A DNA stretch of 64,000 nt from Heterohyrax brucei (Eukaryota; Chordata; Mammalia; Hyracoidea; Procaviidae). This document shows, one piece after another, positions 1-10,757 of the stretch. The position numbers and the translations under genes were made by a program. Positions within the stretch are counted from its first letter, which is position 1; each line of letters opens with the position of its first letter. The notes below the pieces were generated by a model. It did not search any database. It saw only the letters and a program-made list of their open reading frames with translations, and was not told where the DNA came from. The DNA is taken from positions 23,727,501 through 23,791,500 of the forward strand of contig CM053140.1 of the NCBI GenBank assembly GCA_028571685.1, in the 5' to 3' direction.

Positions 1-773
1 AGCCTCCGCTCCGATCTGTCTTCTCCTTGCTCTTTCCTGTAGGACTCGTATTGAACAGGGAACCTGCTAGGCCCCTTGCCATGTTTTATCATTGTCCGTG
101 GTCCATCTGACACACAGACCGTTCATCCTCGAACTCTACTCTTGAGGCTCGCCAGATCTAATCCATTCCTTAAATTAGACCGTGCAAATGCACCCTCGAT
201 TCTCCTTCACACACCCCTCACCCCAGGAAGCTCCCAGTTGTCTCGAAACTTCCCACAAAGTTCTGAGCGCCCTGCTCTATCTATGCTTAGTCAGAGTCTG
301 GCTGGTCCAGGCTCACGGTTCTCTCTGTACCTCACTTGGGGCTCAGCTTGTAATAGGGGACCACCTCCAACCCCCGCCGTCTGCAGACACAGCTCTTGCT
401 GCCTTTTCTAGTGGAGATTCCCTTTGTGCTCTGCTCCCCATGTCACCTCTGATCTCTGGCCCTCCTCTTCCCTTGCCCTGGCTGTACCTCTCAAGACTGA
501 CGTCTTCCCTGCTCCCAGCCAAGTTCTGTCTTGACACCCCATGAAAAGCATCTCAGCTCAGGGTAGCACTGCCTGTCCTGGCCTGTGTGCCTTCTGTGGG
601 TAGAAGTTGCCTCTGCCTGTGCTGTCAGTGGGTAGTCACGATGCCCCTCCATTACATTAGTGCTGGGAGTGATGGGTGGGGTCCTGACTTTCTTCAAGGA
701 TGAGTATAAAGGGACCCCCTCAGTCCTAGACTCCAGGCTGGCCTGGGCTGAGCCTGTCTCCCTAACCCTGCAG
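1..773 (+). other. WIZ: WIZ intron (5' part outside window)
   Basis: No exon is recognised in this stretch. It ends in a pyrimidine-rich tract and a CAG acceptor at 771-773 that leads into the first WIZ exon seen here. The open frames in it show no family similarity that I recognise and no flanking splice pair that would fit the phase-1 junction at 774. An unrecognised upstream exon is possible, because the window starts inside the gene. Confidence 0.7.
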
Positions 774-944
774 GCCTCGCTTCTGAAGAGAATGCAGTGG
801 TGGCCATGGATCTGGGTTCCCCCTTGCTCCCCAAGAAGAGCCTGCCTGTCCCTGGGCCCCTGGAGCAAGTGGCCAATCGACTGAGTAGCAAAGTGGCTGC
901 AGAGGTTCCCCATAGCAGCAAGCAGGAACTGCCAGACCTTAAGG
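774..944 (+). CDS. WIZ: WIZ exon a (linker)
   Basis: CAG acceptor at 771-773 and GTGAGT donor at 945. The 171-base exon has phase 1 at both ends and reads LASEENAVVAMDLGSPLLPK and onward to QELPDLK. It has no finger and lies just before the finger-bearing exons. The first codon is completed from an exon outside the window. Confidence 0.9.
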
Positions 945-3900
945 GTGAGTTGCCCAGGCAGGAGGCAGGGCAGGGTGCTAGTCACACTCACAGGGGTGCT
1001 CTGGGGCTTGGGCATTAGAGCCTGGGTATCCTCAGCTTTCTCTCTGGCCCCTTGAGGCCCCACAGGGTGGGTGCCCAGAGGGCATTGTGGTCAGGAGCTT
1101 GTGCTCAAACCTGGTCATTTGCTGAGTTTGTCCTCTTTGTTCAGTTTTGTGCAATCTTCCATAAGATGCTGATCTGTCCATCTGTTTTGTCCTTAGGCTG
1201 TTATTGCTAGTGACAGATATTGTTCTAGACTTGAGGGTTACCGTGTGAGCAAACCAGACTTGGTTTTGGCCCTTGGGGTCATTCAAGTTGGTGCGGTGGA
1301 GATGCAGCTAGGCAGGGGTGAGGTCTCTGCAGGAGAGTACAGGGACCACCAGAACTGGCTTACCATCCCAGCACAGGGTGCAGAAGCTGAACTGCCAGGA
1401 TGTGGAGGGTGGACTAGTGAATCTGAGTATGTGTGGAACTTGTTACCAGGATCCTTGGGTATTGGAGATCTGAAAGGGGTCCCACTGGCCAGACACGGTG
1501 GGCTTCTTCCTGCCACACAACTTTTCCCCTCTCTGACACTCAGTTTCCTTATTTGTAAATTGGGCAAGCTTATTCCCACCTCATTATGGTGATTGTATGG
1601 AAAAAGGAAATCTGACAGAATTGAAACTCTTGTAGGGTCCCTGGGGTCAATAGGGCTGAGGAGTGGGTATGGGTACACAAGGCCCGGGTAGCTTCACTGC
1701 TTGCCTTCGGGGTCTCTGTCTTGCTCTCCAGCCCAGAGCCTGACCACCTGTGAAGTGTGTGGTGCCTGCTTTGAGACTCGAAAGGGCCTGTCGAGCCACG
1801 CACGCTCCCATCTGCGGCAGCTGGGGGTAGCTGAGTCGGAAAGCAGCGGTGCCCCCATTGACCTCCTCTATGAGCTCGTCAAGCAGAAGGGCCTGCCCGA
1901 TGTGCCCCTTGGGCTGCCCCCAGGCCTGGCCAAGAAGTCCAGCTCACCGAAGGAGATGGTTGCTGGAGGCCCTCGGCCTGGCCTCCTTACCCTGGCCAAG
2001 TCTCTGGACACCCCTGCTGTCAACAAGGCAATTAAGTCACCACCTGGCTTCTCAGCCAAGGGCTTGTCCCACCCCCCCAGCTCCCCGCTCCTCAAGAAGA
2101 CAGCACTGGCCCTGGCGGGCTCCCCAGCTCCGAAGAACCCCGAGGACAAGAGCCCCCAGCTGTCCTTGAGCCCCCGGCCGGCCTCCCCAAAGGCACAGTG
2201 GCCCCAGTCGGAGGACGAGGGGCCCCTGAACCTCAGTGAGTGTGGGTCCCAGGAGCTGAGGGAGGTCCCAGGGTGGGGACAACAGGGACTGTAGCTCCTA
2301 CATTCTGGGTCTGTCAGGCCAGAGGGAGTGTCAGGGTGGCTGAGTCTCCCTTCAGACCACCTGCAGAGAATCCTTCCCTTGCTGCTCTTCCCCTGAGGCC
2401 TGGCCCCAGCTGTTGAGGCCATCAAAGGGCATCCTCGCCACCTAGCGGCAGCTCTGCCTTCCCTGGGGCCCAGGTAGGGGCAGCAAAGGTTAACTAGAGC
2501 TGCACCTTGGGTCCTGTGCAGGCAGATAGGTGGTCTTTGAAGATGGCCCTGTCTGCCTGCTGCTCTCCTCATCAGCCCGTCTTCCTGGCCGTCCCAATGC
2601 TAGGAACAGGTATCTTCAGCTGTGCCTGGGGTAGAGGTGCACCTGTGGAAGGAAACAGTTCAGGGAGAGATCCTCCAGGCCTGGTGGGCAGGAGTTAGTG
2701 AGAGTGTGTCTGAGGACCCAGTTCCCTGCTCAGCGGGGCCCGATGTTGCCCTTTCACATTCTGCCTCCACCGAGTCCATGGAGGTTCCCGGAGCAAAGCT
2801 CTGGGCACAAGTGCTCTTGGCTATGGGACACAGCCAGGTAGGGCCCCCATCATCCATGCCACGTGGCTCCCATCACCAGGATGCTGACTCCATATGTTCT
2901 CTACCCTGCCCCCAGCACTTAAGGGCTAGGCTAGGTAGGGACCAGGCCCTCCTGCCTTCCAGAGCCTCATAGTCCCTGTGTGCAGTATCAGTCTTGGACC
3001 CCTGCTGCCTGGTTGGCCAAGTGTCTCTGCAGCCCTCTGTCCTCCAAGCCCAGTGCCGGCTGAGGTGGCGGCCGTGAACCCGCCTGTGTTTTGTCTCCGC
3101 AGCTTTAGATAGTGACGGGGGCCGAGAGCTGGACTGCCAGCTGTGCGGTGCTTGGTTTGAGACCCGCAAGGGCCTGTCCAGCCACGCCCGCGCCCATCTG
3201 CGCCACCTGGGCGTCAGCGACCCGGACGCCAAGGGATCCCCCATAGACGTGCTCCACGGGCTCATCAGGAGGGACGGTGCCCACCTCCGCCTCCCATCGG
3301 GGCGCGGCGCCCTGGCCCAGCTGGGGCGGCCTCCTCCTGCCTCTGCGGCCCTCTCCTTGCTCCCCCCCCCACCGCCGGCCAAGAGGGCCAAGCTGAAGGC
3401 CGTGGGTGCGGCCAGCCCCTGGGGGAAGCAGGACCTCTCGGCCACCGCCACTGCTGGCATTTTCTGGGCCTCTGATGTGGAGCCGGCTCCTCTCAACCTC
3501 TGTAGGTTCTCGCTTCAGCTGCCCCCCCTCCCTGCGGGCCCTGGAGCCCCTCCCTGGGGGTCATGGCCCCCTTCCAGCGGGGGCAGGGAGGAGACGTGGG
3601 CTTGGGCAGTGGCCCGGCACCGCCGAGAGATCTTGTTGGCAGTGGGCTGCTGGGCCCTTGCTCTTGGCCTTTGAACTTCATGACATTGACCCTCCCTGAG
3701 AATGAAGGCCAAGGGGCGGGGCCTGCCATCTGGTGTAGCACATGCCCACAGTCGCCCCTGATCTGAAAGACCTGTCGCCTGGAGGCCGCTTAGTGCCCTC
3801 CTTCCTGTCCTTGCTGGCACATGTCCGCAGAGCTGTGGAGGCCTGGTGCTGCCCCCACCCTACTCCTCAGCCCCTTGCTCACACTTGCCCTCCATCACCA

Positions 3901-6900
3901 CCCCAGGTGTTGGCCAGCCGCCACCCACGCCCAGCTGGCCTGGATGCTTTGCAGGTGGCTGCACTGCCATCCCCAGCTGCCTGGCCCTGGTGCTGACTGT
4001 CCCTCTCTCCTCCCTCCCCTGCCCCACTGCAGCCTCAGGCCCTGAGCCGACACGTGACATCCGCTGCGAGTTCTGTGGCGAATTCTTCGAGAACCGCAAG
4101 GGCCTATCAAGTCACGCACGCTCCCACCTGCGGCAGATGGGTGTGACCGAGTGGTACGTCAATGGCTCACCCATCGACACGCTGCGGGAGATCCTCAAGA
4201 GACAGCAGGCCCACTCCCGGCCTGGTGGACCCCCGCCAGGACCCAGCCCCAAAGCCCTGGCCAAGATGGTGGGCGGTCCAGGGAGCTCACTGGAAGCCCG
4301 CAGCCCTGCCGATCTGCATCTCTCACCTCTGTCCAAGAAGTTGCAGCCTCCACCAGGCAGCCCCCTGGGCCACTCACCAACTGCCTCTCCACCTCCCACG
4401 GCCCGGAAAATGTTCACAGGCCTGGCTGCCTCCTCCTTGCCCAAGAAGCTGAAGCCTGAACAGATGCGAGTGGAGATCAAGCGGGAGATGCTGCCGGGGG
4501 CCCTTCACGGGGAGTCACACCTGTCTGAGGGGCCCTGGGCGGTATCTCGGGAAGACATGACCCCCCTGAACCTGTGTAAGTGACCTGGGGACAAGACAGG
4601 GACAACAGCAGAGGGGACTTCTCTCCACCTCCTTGTGAGGTACCCCAAGCACTTAGAGGTAAAATGGAATAGGGGAGATACAGGCCCAGAGGATGAGAGA
4701 GTAGGTGTACATTCCTGCTACTCGTATCCTCCTCCTGGTGCCATCATACAGGGGTGGCACAAAGATTCTGAGCCATCTTCCTTTGATTGGTAGTGGCTGC
4801 CAACCAGGTTCTGAGGCAAAAGGACTCGATTGATTAGGGATGTTTGCTGTGGGAAAGCTGAAAGGGAATGTGTCTTTCTTCTGAACATTTATGGTAATTG
4901 AATAGAAGTCTCTAGGTGGTGCAAATAGTTAATGTGTTCAACTTCTAACCGAAAGATTGGCAGTTCAAGTTCACCCAGAGGTACTTCAGAAGAAAAGTGT
5001 GGTGATCTGCTTCCAGGAAAGTCTTAGCCTTGAAAACCTTATGGAGCACAGTTGTGCTTTGACACACATGAAGTCACCATGAGTCTCAGTCAACTCAATA
5101 GCAACTTTTTTTTTTTAAATCACTGTTTAAAATTTAGAGTCAGGCTTGAGTCTAAATCCCAGTTCCTCTGCAATCTAGCGAAGAGTTGCTTTGGACACAT
5201 TTCCTCGTTTGGAGGTGGAGATCAGCATAGTGCCAACTCTGTAGGGTTTCTTGAGCTTGAGTGGGGTCAGGTGCTCCACCTGGTACCAACTGAGAGAAAG
5301 CACTCCATAGGCAATGGTTATGGTGTTGCCTTTGCTCACTTCCCACTTTGTGCTCAGTCACTGGGCTGGAGTACCTCAGGTGATGCCCGCCACATGCTCA
5401 CTCTTCACTGTGTGCCTTAGGCTGCTATTGTCAGAGATCTCCCAGCAACACCGGGAGGTGGGGGTTTCAATCTGTTTTCTAGAGGAGAAAATTCAGGCTC
5501 AAGGAGGGGAAACTGAGGCTCAGCATGGGGAAACGGGCACAGAGGGGAAATGAAAGTGTAGGGAGAAGTATAGGGAGGCTCAAGGAGGGGACACTGAGGC
5601 TGAGGAAGAGGAAATGGAGGGCTGGGGGGGGAACATCTTGCCCAGCATCACACAGTGTCAGCCGCAAAGCTGGCATTTGACCTCAAGAGCACAAGCAGTG
5701 CTTTTTCAGCACCGTTCATGGTATACTGGGAAAGCGTTGCAAAGCCTGCTGGGATTCATGTGGAGGAGAGCAAGCAGCAGGACCGAATGTGGACAGGGCC
5801 TCTAGGGCACAGATGGGAAGTGAGCCGTTTGGTTCAAGCTCAGAGGCTTCCTGTCCACAGCCTCCTTCTCTTGCTCTTCCTCCTCTTCCCCATGACCTGG
5901 ACCCTCTGCAGCATCCCGCGCCGAGCCAACGCGAGACATCCGCTGTGAGTTCTGTGGCGAGTTCTTTGAAAACCGCAAGGGCCTTTCGAGCCACGCACGC
6001 TCTCACCTGCGGCAGATGGGTGTAACTGAGTGGTCTGTCAATGGCTCGCCCATCGACACGCTGCGGGAGATCCTCAAGAAGAAGTCTAAGCCGTGCCTCA
6101 TAAAGAAGGAGCCGCCTGCTGGCGACCTAGCCCCAGCCCTGGCAGAGGAGGGGACCCCCACCGCTGCCCCTGGGCCCCTACAAGCCCCCCTGCCTTTAGC
6201 GCCCCTGTTGGGCCGGCCTGGCAAACTGGGAGTGGGGCCTGCCCAGGTCCCCCGCGAGCTCAGCCTGACGCCCATCACGGGGGCAAAGCATTCAGCTACT
6301 GGCTACCTGAGCACTGTGACAGCCAAGCGGCTGCTGCAGGAGGACCGCCTCCTCCCTGCGGAGGTCAAGTCCAAGACCTACATCCAGACTGAACTGCCCT
6401 TCAAGGCCAAGACCCTCCATGAGAAGACCTCCCACTCCTGTAAGCGGCGGGTGGGGAGGGCCATGCCATGTGAACACTGACCCCAGGTGGTGGCCCGGTG
6501 GGGAGGCCCCAACAGACACAGGGTTGGCTCTCAGCCTGGGGTGGGGTGTCTGGGTCCCTAGGGCCCCTCTGAGCCATGGCTCAGTAGCACCCCTCCACCT
6601 GCAGCCACCGAGGCCTGCTGTGAGCTGTGTGGCCTCTATTTTGAAAACCGCAAGGCTCTGGCCAGCCATGCACGGGCGCATCTGCGGCAGTTCGGCGTGA
6701 CCGAGTGGTGCGTCAATGGCTCACCCATTGAGACACTGAGTGAGTGGATCAAACACCGGCCCCAGAAGGTGGGCGCCTACCGCAGCTACATCCAGGGGGG
6801 CCGCCCCTTCACTAAGAAGTTCCGTAGTGCAGGCCACAGCCGTGATGGTGACAAGCGGCTGGCCCTTGGGCTGGCACCCGGTGGCCTGGCCATGGTTGGC

Positions 6901-8644
6901 CGCAGCGCTGGGGGTGAGCCAGGTCCTGAGGCCAGCCGGGCAGCTGATGGCGGGGAGCGGCCTCTGGCGGCCAGCCCACCAGGCACAGTGAAGGCAGAGG
7001 AGCACCAGCGGCAGAACATCAACAGTGAGTGCTGGTGGGGGCAGCTCGGTGACCTTGTGTGTGTCTGCTGACCCCAGTATCTTCATGTTCACACGCTTGC
7101 ATACAGTTATCTCTGTATCGTTGTCATGCCCTGATCAGTTTGCCTGTTTAATCTGTAATCACTCGCCTGTCACTCATCTATCCATCATCCAGTACTGGCC
7201 TGAGTTCTATCCAGGCAGTGTTCTATCACCTGCTCTCTTGTCAGCAAGTCCCCGCCAACGTTTGCCCCTGGTTGCTGAAATGCAGGGACCTCCCCAGTGG
7301 CCTGGCTCTTGGCTCACCTCCTTCACCTCTCCCCCGCTCAGAATTCGAGCGCCGACAAGCCCGGCCCCCGGATGTGGCCTCGGCCCGGGGCGGTGAGGAG
7401 GCCAATGACCTGCAGCAGAAGCTGGAAGAGGCGCGGCAGCCCCCGCCCCGGGTCCGGCCAGTGCCCTCCCTGGTGCCCCGGCCCCCCCAGACCTCACTTG
7501 TCAAGTTTGTTGGCAACATCTACACCCTCAAGTGCAGGTATGTGGCCCCCAAGGAGGGAGGGAGCCTGCCCATGGGGCCTATCCTGCCCAGATCCTGTGA
7601 ACAACATCAAGTCTGTGCTGTTAGATGTGGCTAGGTCCAGGCTGAAGGCTCCTCACAGAGCATCAGGCTGAGACCTGAAGCTTGGTAGCTGGTGAGTCTA
7701 GATTTGAATCCCAGCTCTGATACTTACCCAGCTTACTGACCTTGGGCAAAGACTTACCTGCTCCTTGTGTCAATTTTCTAATTCATGAAACACGTCAAGA
7801 ACAGATCTACCTAATAAATCTGTTCCAAAAACCAAGCCAAACCTACTGCTGAGTCACTTCCTACTTGTAGTGATCCTGTAGACAGAGTAGAACTGCTCCA
7901 TAGAGTTTCCGAGGAGCACCTGGTGGATTTGAACTGCCAGCTTTTTGGCTAACAGACGCAACATTTAACCACTACGCCACCAGTGTTTTCAAATCTGTTA
8001 TGAGGTTAAAATGAGTTTACTATCTACAAAGCTGTCAGAACTGGGCCTGGACTTGGTGCCAGGGTGAGTTGGGCACATGACTATTGGGAGGTGGGTGGGT
8101 ATGAGTTAGTACCATGTCTACATCTGGAGCCCCCCTGGCCAGGCTGCTTCCCTGTGACTTTTCGCAAATCACCTGCCTGCCTCAGATGGATGAGGTGTTT
8201 GAGAAGCCAAGTGTTCCTTACCCAACCCCATACCAGCAGGCTGCCCTGAGCAGAGATAGGGAGTACCACCCATGACCTTATGAAGGATATAGATGGCTGC
8301 CCGTTGGGACACATTTGGCTTCTGGGAGCCCTCTCCTGAACTCCTGGGCTTATTCTGTACCCACAGAATAGCCGTAGGTATGACAGGTGCTCGGGACTTG
8401 GCCAGGGTGTTCAGAGACGTGGAGAGCTACACTTCCACCTCTCCTGACAGCAGTGACCACACCTCCCTCTCTTCTCACCAACAGGTTTTGTGAGGTGGAA
8501 TTCCAGGGTCCCCTCTCCATCCAGGAGGAGTGGGTGCGGCACTTACAGCGGCATATCCTGGAGATGAATTTCTCCAAAGCAGACCCCCCGCCTGAGGAGC
8601 CCCAGGCCCCGCAGGCACAGACAGCAGCGGCAGAGGCACCCTAA
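774..8644 (+). CDS. WIZ: WIZ zinc finger protein, C-terminal coding exons (partial)
   Basis: WIZ is a nuclear zinc-finger protein. In the literature it bridges the H3K9 methyltransferases G9a/GLP to the co-repressor CtBP and affects chromatin looping. Eight coding exons are seen: 774-944, 1732-2235, 3103-3501, 4033-4575, 5912-6439, 6605-7024, 7342-7537, 8485-8644. They join in one frame and end at TAA 8642-8644. Five exons each carry one C2H2 finger of the pattern C-x2-C-x12-H-x3-H, with a shared core such as ENRKGLSSHAR. A sixth, divergent finger is split between the last two exons. Three linkers end in PLNL, a CtBP-type motif. Every intron from the upstream one to the one before 7342 is phase 1. 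The protein reads very close to human WIZ as I recall it. The N-terminal part is outside the window, so the start is unknown. Confidence 0.95.
1732..2235 (+). CDS. WIZ: WIZ exon b: C2H2 finger, linker, PLNL
   Basis: 504 bases, phase 1 at both ends; CAG acceptor at 1729-1731, GTGAGT donor at 2236. The C2H2 finger is at 1749-1811 (Cys codons 1749 and 1758, His codons 1797 and 1809) and is followed by a GAPIDLLYELVKQKG segment. The linker is Pro/Ser/Lys-rich and ends in PLNL (2223-2234). The next residue, Thr, is formed by the codon split across the intron. Confidence 0.95.
2236..3102 (+). other. WIZ: WIZ intron
   Basis: GTGAGT donor to CAG acceptor, 867 bases, moderately GC-rich. I see no repeat or additional exon in it. 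Confidence 0.75.
3103..3501 (+). CDS. WIZ: WIZ exon c: C2H2 finger, linker, PLNL
   Basis: 399 bases, phase 1 at both ends; acceptor CAG 3100-3102, donor GTAGGT at 3502. The finger is at 3135-3197 (CQLCGAWFETRKGLSSHAR), then GSPIDVLHGLIRR, a proline run (PPPPP region near 3364-3381) and PLNL at 3489-3500. It corresponds to an exon that human long isoforms include. Being symmetric, it can be skipped without changing frame. Confidence 0.9.
3502..4032 (+). other. WIZ: WIZ intron
   Basis: 531 bases from GTAGGT donor to CAG acceptor. The 3' half is C-rich and contains the polypyrimidine tract of the next exon. No repeat recognised. Confidence 0.75.
4033..4575 (+). CDS. WIZ: WIZ exon d: C2H2 finger, linker, PLNL
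   Basis: 543 bases, phase 1 at both ends; donor GTAAGT at 4576. The finger is at 4065-4127 (CEFCGEFFENRKGLSSHAR) and is followed by MGVTEWYVNGSPIDTLREIL. The linker carries KKLKPEQ and VEIKRE (a sumoylation-like VKxE/IKRE context, inference) and ends in PLNL at 4563-4574. The finger and the GSPID block are almost the same as in the next exon, which suggests exon duplication. Confidence 0.95.
4908..5116 (+). repeat. AfroSINE-type SINE, sense
   Basis: Begins with the GTGGTGCAAATAGTTAA-type head, has the CTAACCGAAAGATTGGCAG block and the ATGGAGCACAG block, and ends in a T-rich/A-rich tail after a CTCAATAGCAAC end. It lies inside a WIZ intron. Several related copies occur in the window on both strands. 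Confidence 0.85.
5482..5625 (-). repeat. MIR-like fragment with internal tandem duplication
   Basis: GGGGAAACTGAGGCTCAG-type sequence near 5505-5525 resembles the 3' part of MIR in antisense. A block starting AGGCTCAAGGAGGGGA occurs at about 5496 and again at about 5576, about 80 bases apart, so part of the fragment has been duplicated. Confidence 0.55.
5912..6439 (+). CDS. WIZ: WIZ exon e: C2H2 finger and linker
   Basis: 528 bases, phase 1 at both ends; CAG acceptor at 5909-5911, donor GTAAGC at 6440. The finger is at 5944-6006 and differs little from exon d. GSPIDTLREILKKK follows, then a Pro/Ala-rich linker with LIKKEP, and LPFKAKTLHEK near the end. Unlike exons b-d it does not end in PLNL. 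Confidence 0.95.
6605..7024 (+). CDS. WIZ: WIZ exon f: C2H2 finger and linker
   Basis: 420 bases, phase 1 at both ends; CAG acceptor at 6602-6604, donor GTGAGT at 7025. The finger is at 6619-6681 (CELCGLYFENRKALASHAR), followed by FGVTEWCVNGSPIETLSEW. The exon ends VKAEEHQRQNIN. The VKAEE is a good match to a sumoylation consensus (inference). Confidence 0.95.
7342..7537 (+). CDS. WIZ: WIZ exon g: start of the last finger
   Basis: 196 bases, enters in phase 1 and leaves in phase 2; acceptor CAG ending at 7341, donor GTATGT at 7538. Reads KFERRQARPP to LVKFVGNIYTLKC. The first Cys of the last finger (codon 7533) is here. Its partner is in the next exon, after an Arg codon split across the intron. 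Confidence 0.93.
7684..7800 (+). repeat. MIR fragment, sense
   Basis: Contains TGAATCCCAGCTCTGATACT followed by a CTTACTGACCTTGGGCAA block, the conserved core of mammalian MIR. Old and diverged. Confidence 0.75.
7825..7990 (-). repeat. AfroSINE-type SINE, antisense
   Basis: Antisense pattern: CCAAAAACCAAGCC tail, GACAGAGTAGAACTGCTCCA, GAGGAGCACCTGGTGGATTT, and ACCACTACGCCACCAG at the head. Close to a full copy of about 165 bases. Confidence 0.88.
8485..8644 (+). CDS. WIZ: WIZ last coding exon
   Basis: CAG acceptor at 8482-8484. The exon completes an Arg codon and continues FCEVEFQGPLSIQEEWVRHL, finishing the last zinc finger, with His in RHLQRHI. The protein ends PQAQTAAAEAP and stops at TAA 8642-8644. 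Confidence 0.95.
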
Positions 8645-9048
8645 CACAGAAGCATTCCAGATTCCCTCTCGTGCCACCTCTTCTCCTTTCCGTCCTCTGT
8701 GTCCTCCTCCTTTCCTCCTTCCTCTTTTCCGTTTCCAAAGGAGTAAGCCAAAACCTCAAACTGGCGCCCCCTTGGGGCCGAGCACACTACAGCTGGGGTG
8801 CCAGGAGCCAGCCAGCTGTTCTTCCCCCAGATGGAGAACTCTGGGCCACAGGATGTCTTCCTGCAGCCCATACCCACCTGACCAGGCAGGGCAGGGGCAG
8901 TGGCCTGGGTCTTGGCGGCTGACCTGGTCACAGAGAGGGACAGTGTTACCCTATGTCCAGTGGCCAGGCAAGGCTAAGTCTGCCTCCTATGGCCGTTTGC
9001 AAACACCCCTGTTCTGTTTCCTGCTTGCCCCATAATTATCCTTTCTCA

Positions 9049-9094
9049 CACACGCACATGCAGATACATATGCGTGCGCACGCACACACACACC
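9049..9094. repeat. (CA/CG)n simple repeat
   Basis: Alternating purine-pyrimidine tract of CACACA, CACGCA and GTGCGC units inside the WIZ 3' UTR. Confidence 0.8.
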
Positions 9095-9605
9095 TTGCGA
9101 GGCCCAGGATCTGCCCCAGCCCCCCAGTTCCTGCGTCGAGCAGCCCCGTCATGCCATGGTGCTTGCTCAGGGGAAGCCATGCTCCTGCTGCTGGGCCCCC
9201 TGGGGCCTGGGAGGCCCCCACTGAGCCCACAATGCCACGGAAACCCTCATTGGCCAGCCCCTTCCCTGAGAGGCCTTCCCAGCTGGGAAGAGCTCAGAGC
9301 TCAGAGCTGACAGCTATGTCCTGCCATGTCCAGACCCCCCAGAGCCTTGGGGTACCTGGGGCTCTGGGGGGTGGGACTCTTCTCCCCATCTCCCAACCTG
9401 CCCCCTGCCCCACTGTTGCTTTCTATGTATAGCTCCCTAGACCCTTCACTTTTTTAAAAATGCGTTTTGTGTAGAGAATAAGGAACGTTGATCTTTTTAA
9501 TTTGCTGTCCTGGGCCAGGTAAACACCGGGAAGGCTGATTGACCTTTTAACTTTTTCCAGTGGCCACCTTTTGGTTATCGATGTACCTAGAAGTCTGTAA
9601 ATTAG

Positions 9606-9611
9606 ATTAAA
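9606..9611 (+). terminator. WIZ: WIZ poly(A) signal ATTAAA
   Basis: ATTAAA about 960 bases after the WIZ stop codon, in an AT-rich stretch. It is the only clear poly(A) hexamer in the region. Cleavage would be expected 15-25 bases further on. Confidence 0.6.
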
Positions 9612-10194
9612 TTTCTCTTCTGGAAACATACCAGGGCAGGCAGCCAGCGTGCGTGTTTCTCTTGGGTGGATAGGCTGGCTTTGGCTGCCATCTGGGGCTA
9701 GGATTGGTCCTGGGCTTCCAGCTGGCTGCCAAGCCAACCAGGCCCAGATGGAGATGAGCCCAGTTCCCCAGCTGGCAGCCCTTAAGTACACTGGGTGGTA
9801 GGGGTCTCTGGCTGGTCGAGGGGAAAGGAGATGCTACTACCCGGGGCTCTAGGAGGCCAGTCTGGGAAGGGAGCCAGGCCTAGGAAGCAGCTGATAGTGG
9901 GGGATTTCCCAGGACAGGAGCTGTCCGGCAAGCATGTGGGGGCCTGCTGAGGAAAGGAAGAGCAGGCAGCAGCCAGAAGCATTCCAGGGGGTGGCTGACA
10001 GGAAAGGCCTGGCTTAGAGACAGGTGACTTCTATGAAGACACATGTATCCTGAGCCCTGGTGACATGAGGGAAGGAAAGAGGAGCACTGATCACCTTGCC
10101 TTGTGCTGCAGATATTTGTTGAACATACGAGATTTCTGGAGACTGTTGGCTGCCCCTTGATCATATGTAGTTTTTAAGCTTAGTACTGTCACTA

Positions 10195-10388
10195 AGTCCC
10201 TGGGGGAATGGAAATTGTGCTCGACTCATAACCTAGAAGTTGGTTCATACCTACCCATTGGTGCTGGGGAAGAAATACCTGAAGATCTGTATCTGTTACC
10301 ATTATAGTCAAGAAAATCCTATGTAGCAGTTCTGCTATATAACACTTGGACTCAGTGTGAGTCAGAATCGGCTCACAACCACCAACAA
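10195..10388 (+). repeat. AfroSINE-type SINE, sense, diverged
   Basis: GTCCCTGGGGGAATGGAAA head, a CATAACCTAGAAGTTGG block and a GTGAGTCAGAATCGGCTCA end are recognisable, but many positions differ from the other copies. Confidence 0.7.
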
Positions 10389-10422
10389 TCCTACCCACAG
10401 TCAACTCTTGGAGGTGTCTGTC

Positions 10423-10757
10423 GGCTGCTTTTGAGTCACCCGTGACTGCTGAGAACCCCATGCTCAATGGAAGGAAGCACTGCCCAGACCTCTTATCATC
10501 CCGGTGATCAGCTGCAGATCAGGCTGCAGTGATCCATAGGGTTTTCACTGGCTGATTTCCTCAAGTTGATAGTCCTTTCTTCCTAGTCTGTCTTGAGTCT
10601 GGAACCTCCACCAAAACCCATTAAGCATCATAGCAACACATAAGCCTCTGGTGATCGATGCTTGGTGGCTGTGAAACAAGTGAAATTGGTTGGGAATCGA
10701 ACCTGGATCTCCTGCATGAAAGGTGAGGATTGCACCACTGACCCACCAGTCCCCTGG
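10423..10757 (-). repeat. tRNA-Gly-headed SINE, antisense
   Basis: On the minus strand the first about 75 bases (10757 down to about 10683) resemble tRNA-Gly: an A-box-like GGTCAGTGGTGCAA and an exact B-box core GGTTCGATTCC. The body carries TCTTCCTAGTCTGTCTT and TAGCAACACATAAGCC blocks, which also occur at 33893-34174 and 59036-59275. This is a tRNA-derived retroposon and not a working tRNA gene. Confidence 0.75.

Larger units (their letters stand above)
8645..9630 (+). other. WIZ: WIZ 3' UTR (end estimated)
   Basis: Follows the stop codon directly and has no recognised repeat except a short CA-rich tract (about 9049-9094). The end is placed about 20 bases after the ATTAAA at 9606-9611. That placement is inference. 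Confidence 0.65.

Noticed and set aside
1868..2572. 234-codon open frame on the minus strand opposite WIZ exon b
   Set aside because: It mirrors a GC-rich coding exon, runs into intron, and has no recognisable domain. The + strand frame carries the zinc finger.
5052..5420. 122-codon + strand open frame in a WIZ intron
   Set aside because: It starts inside an AfroSINE and runs into intronic sequence. No known domain.
10683..10757. A possible tRNA-Gly gene on the minus strand
   Set aside because: The boxes are kept but arms are mismatched and the sequence continues into a SINE body, so it is a retroposon head.
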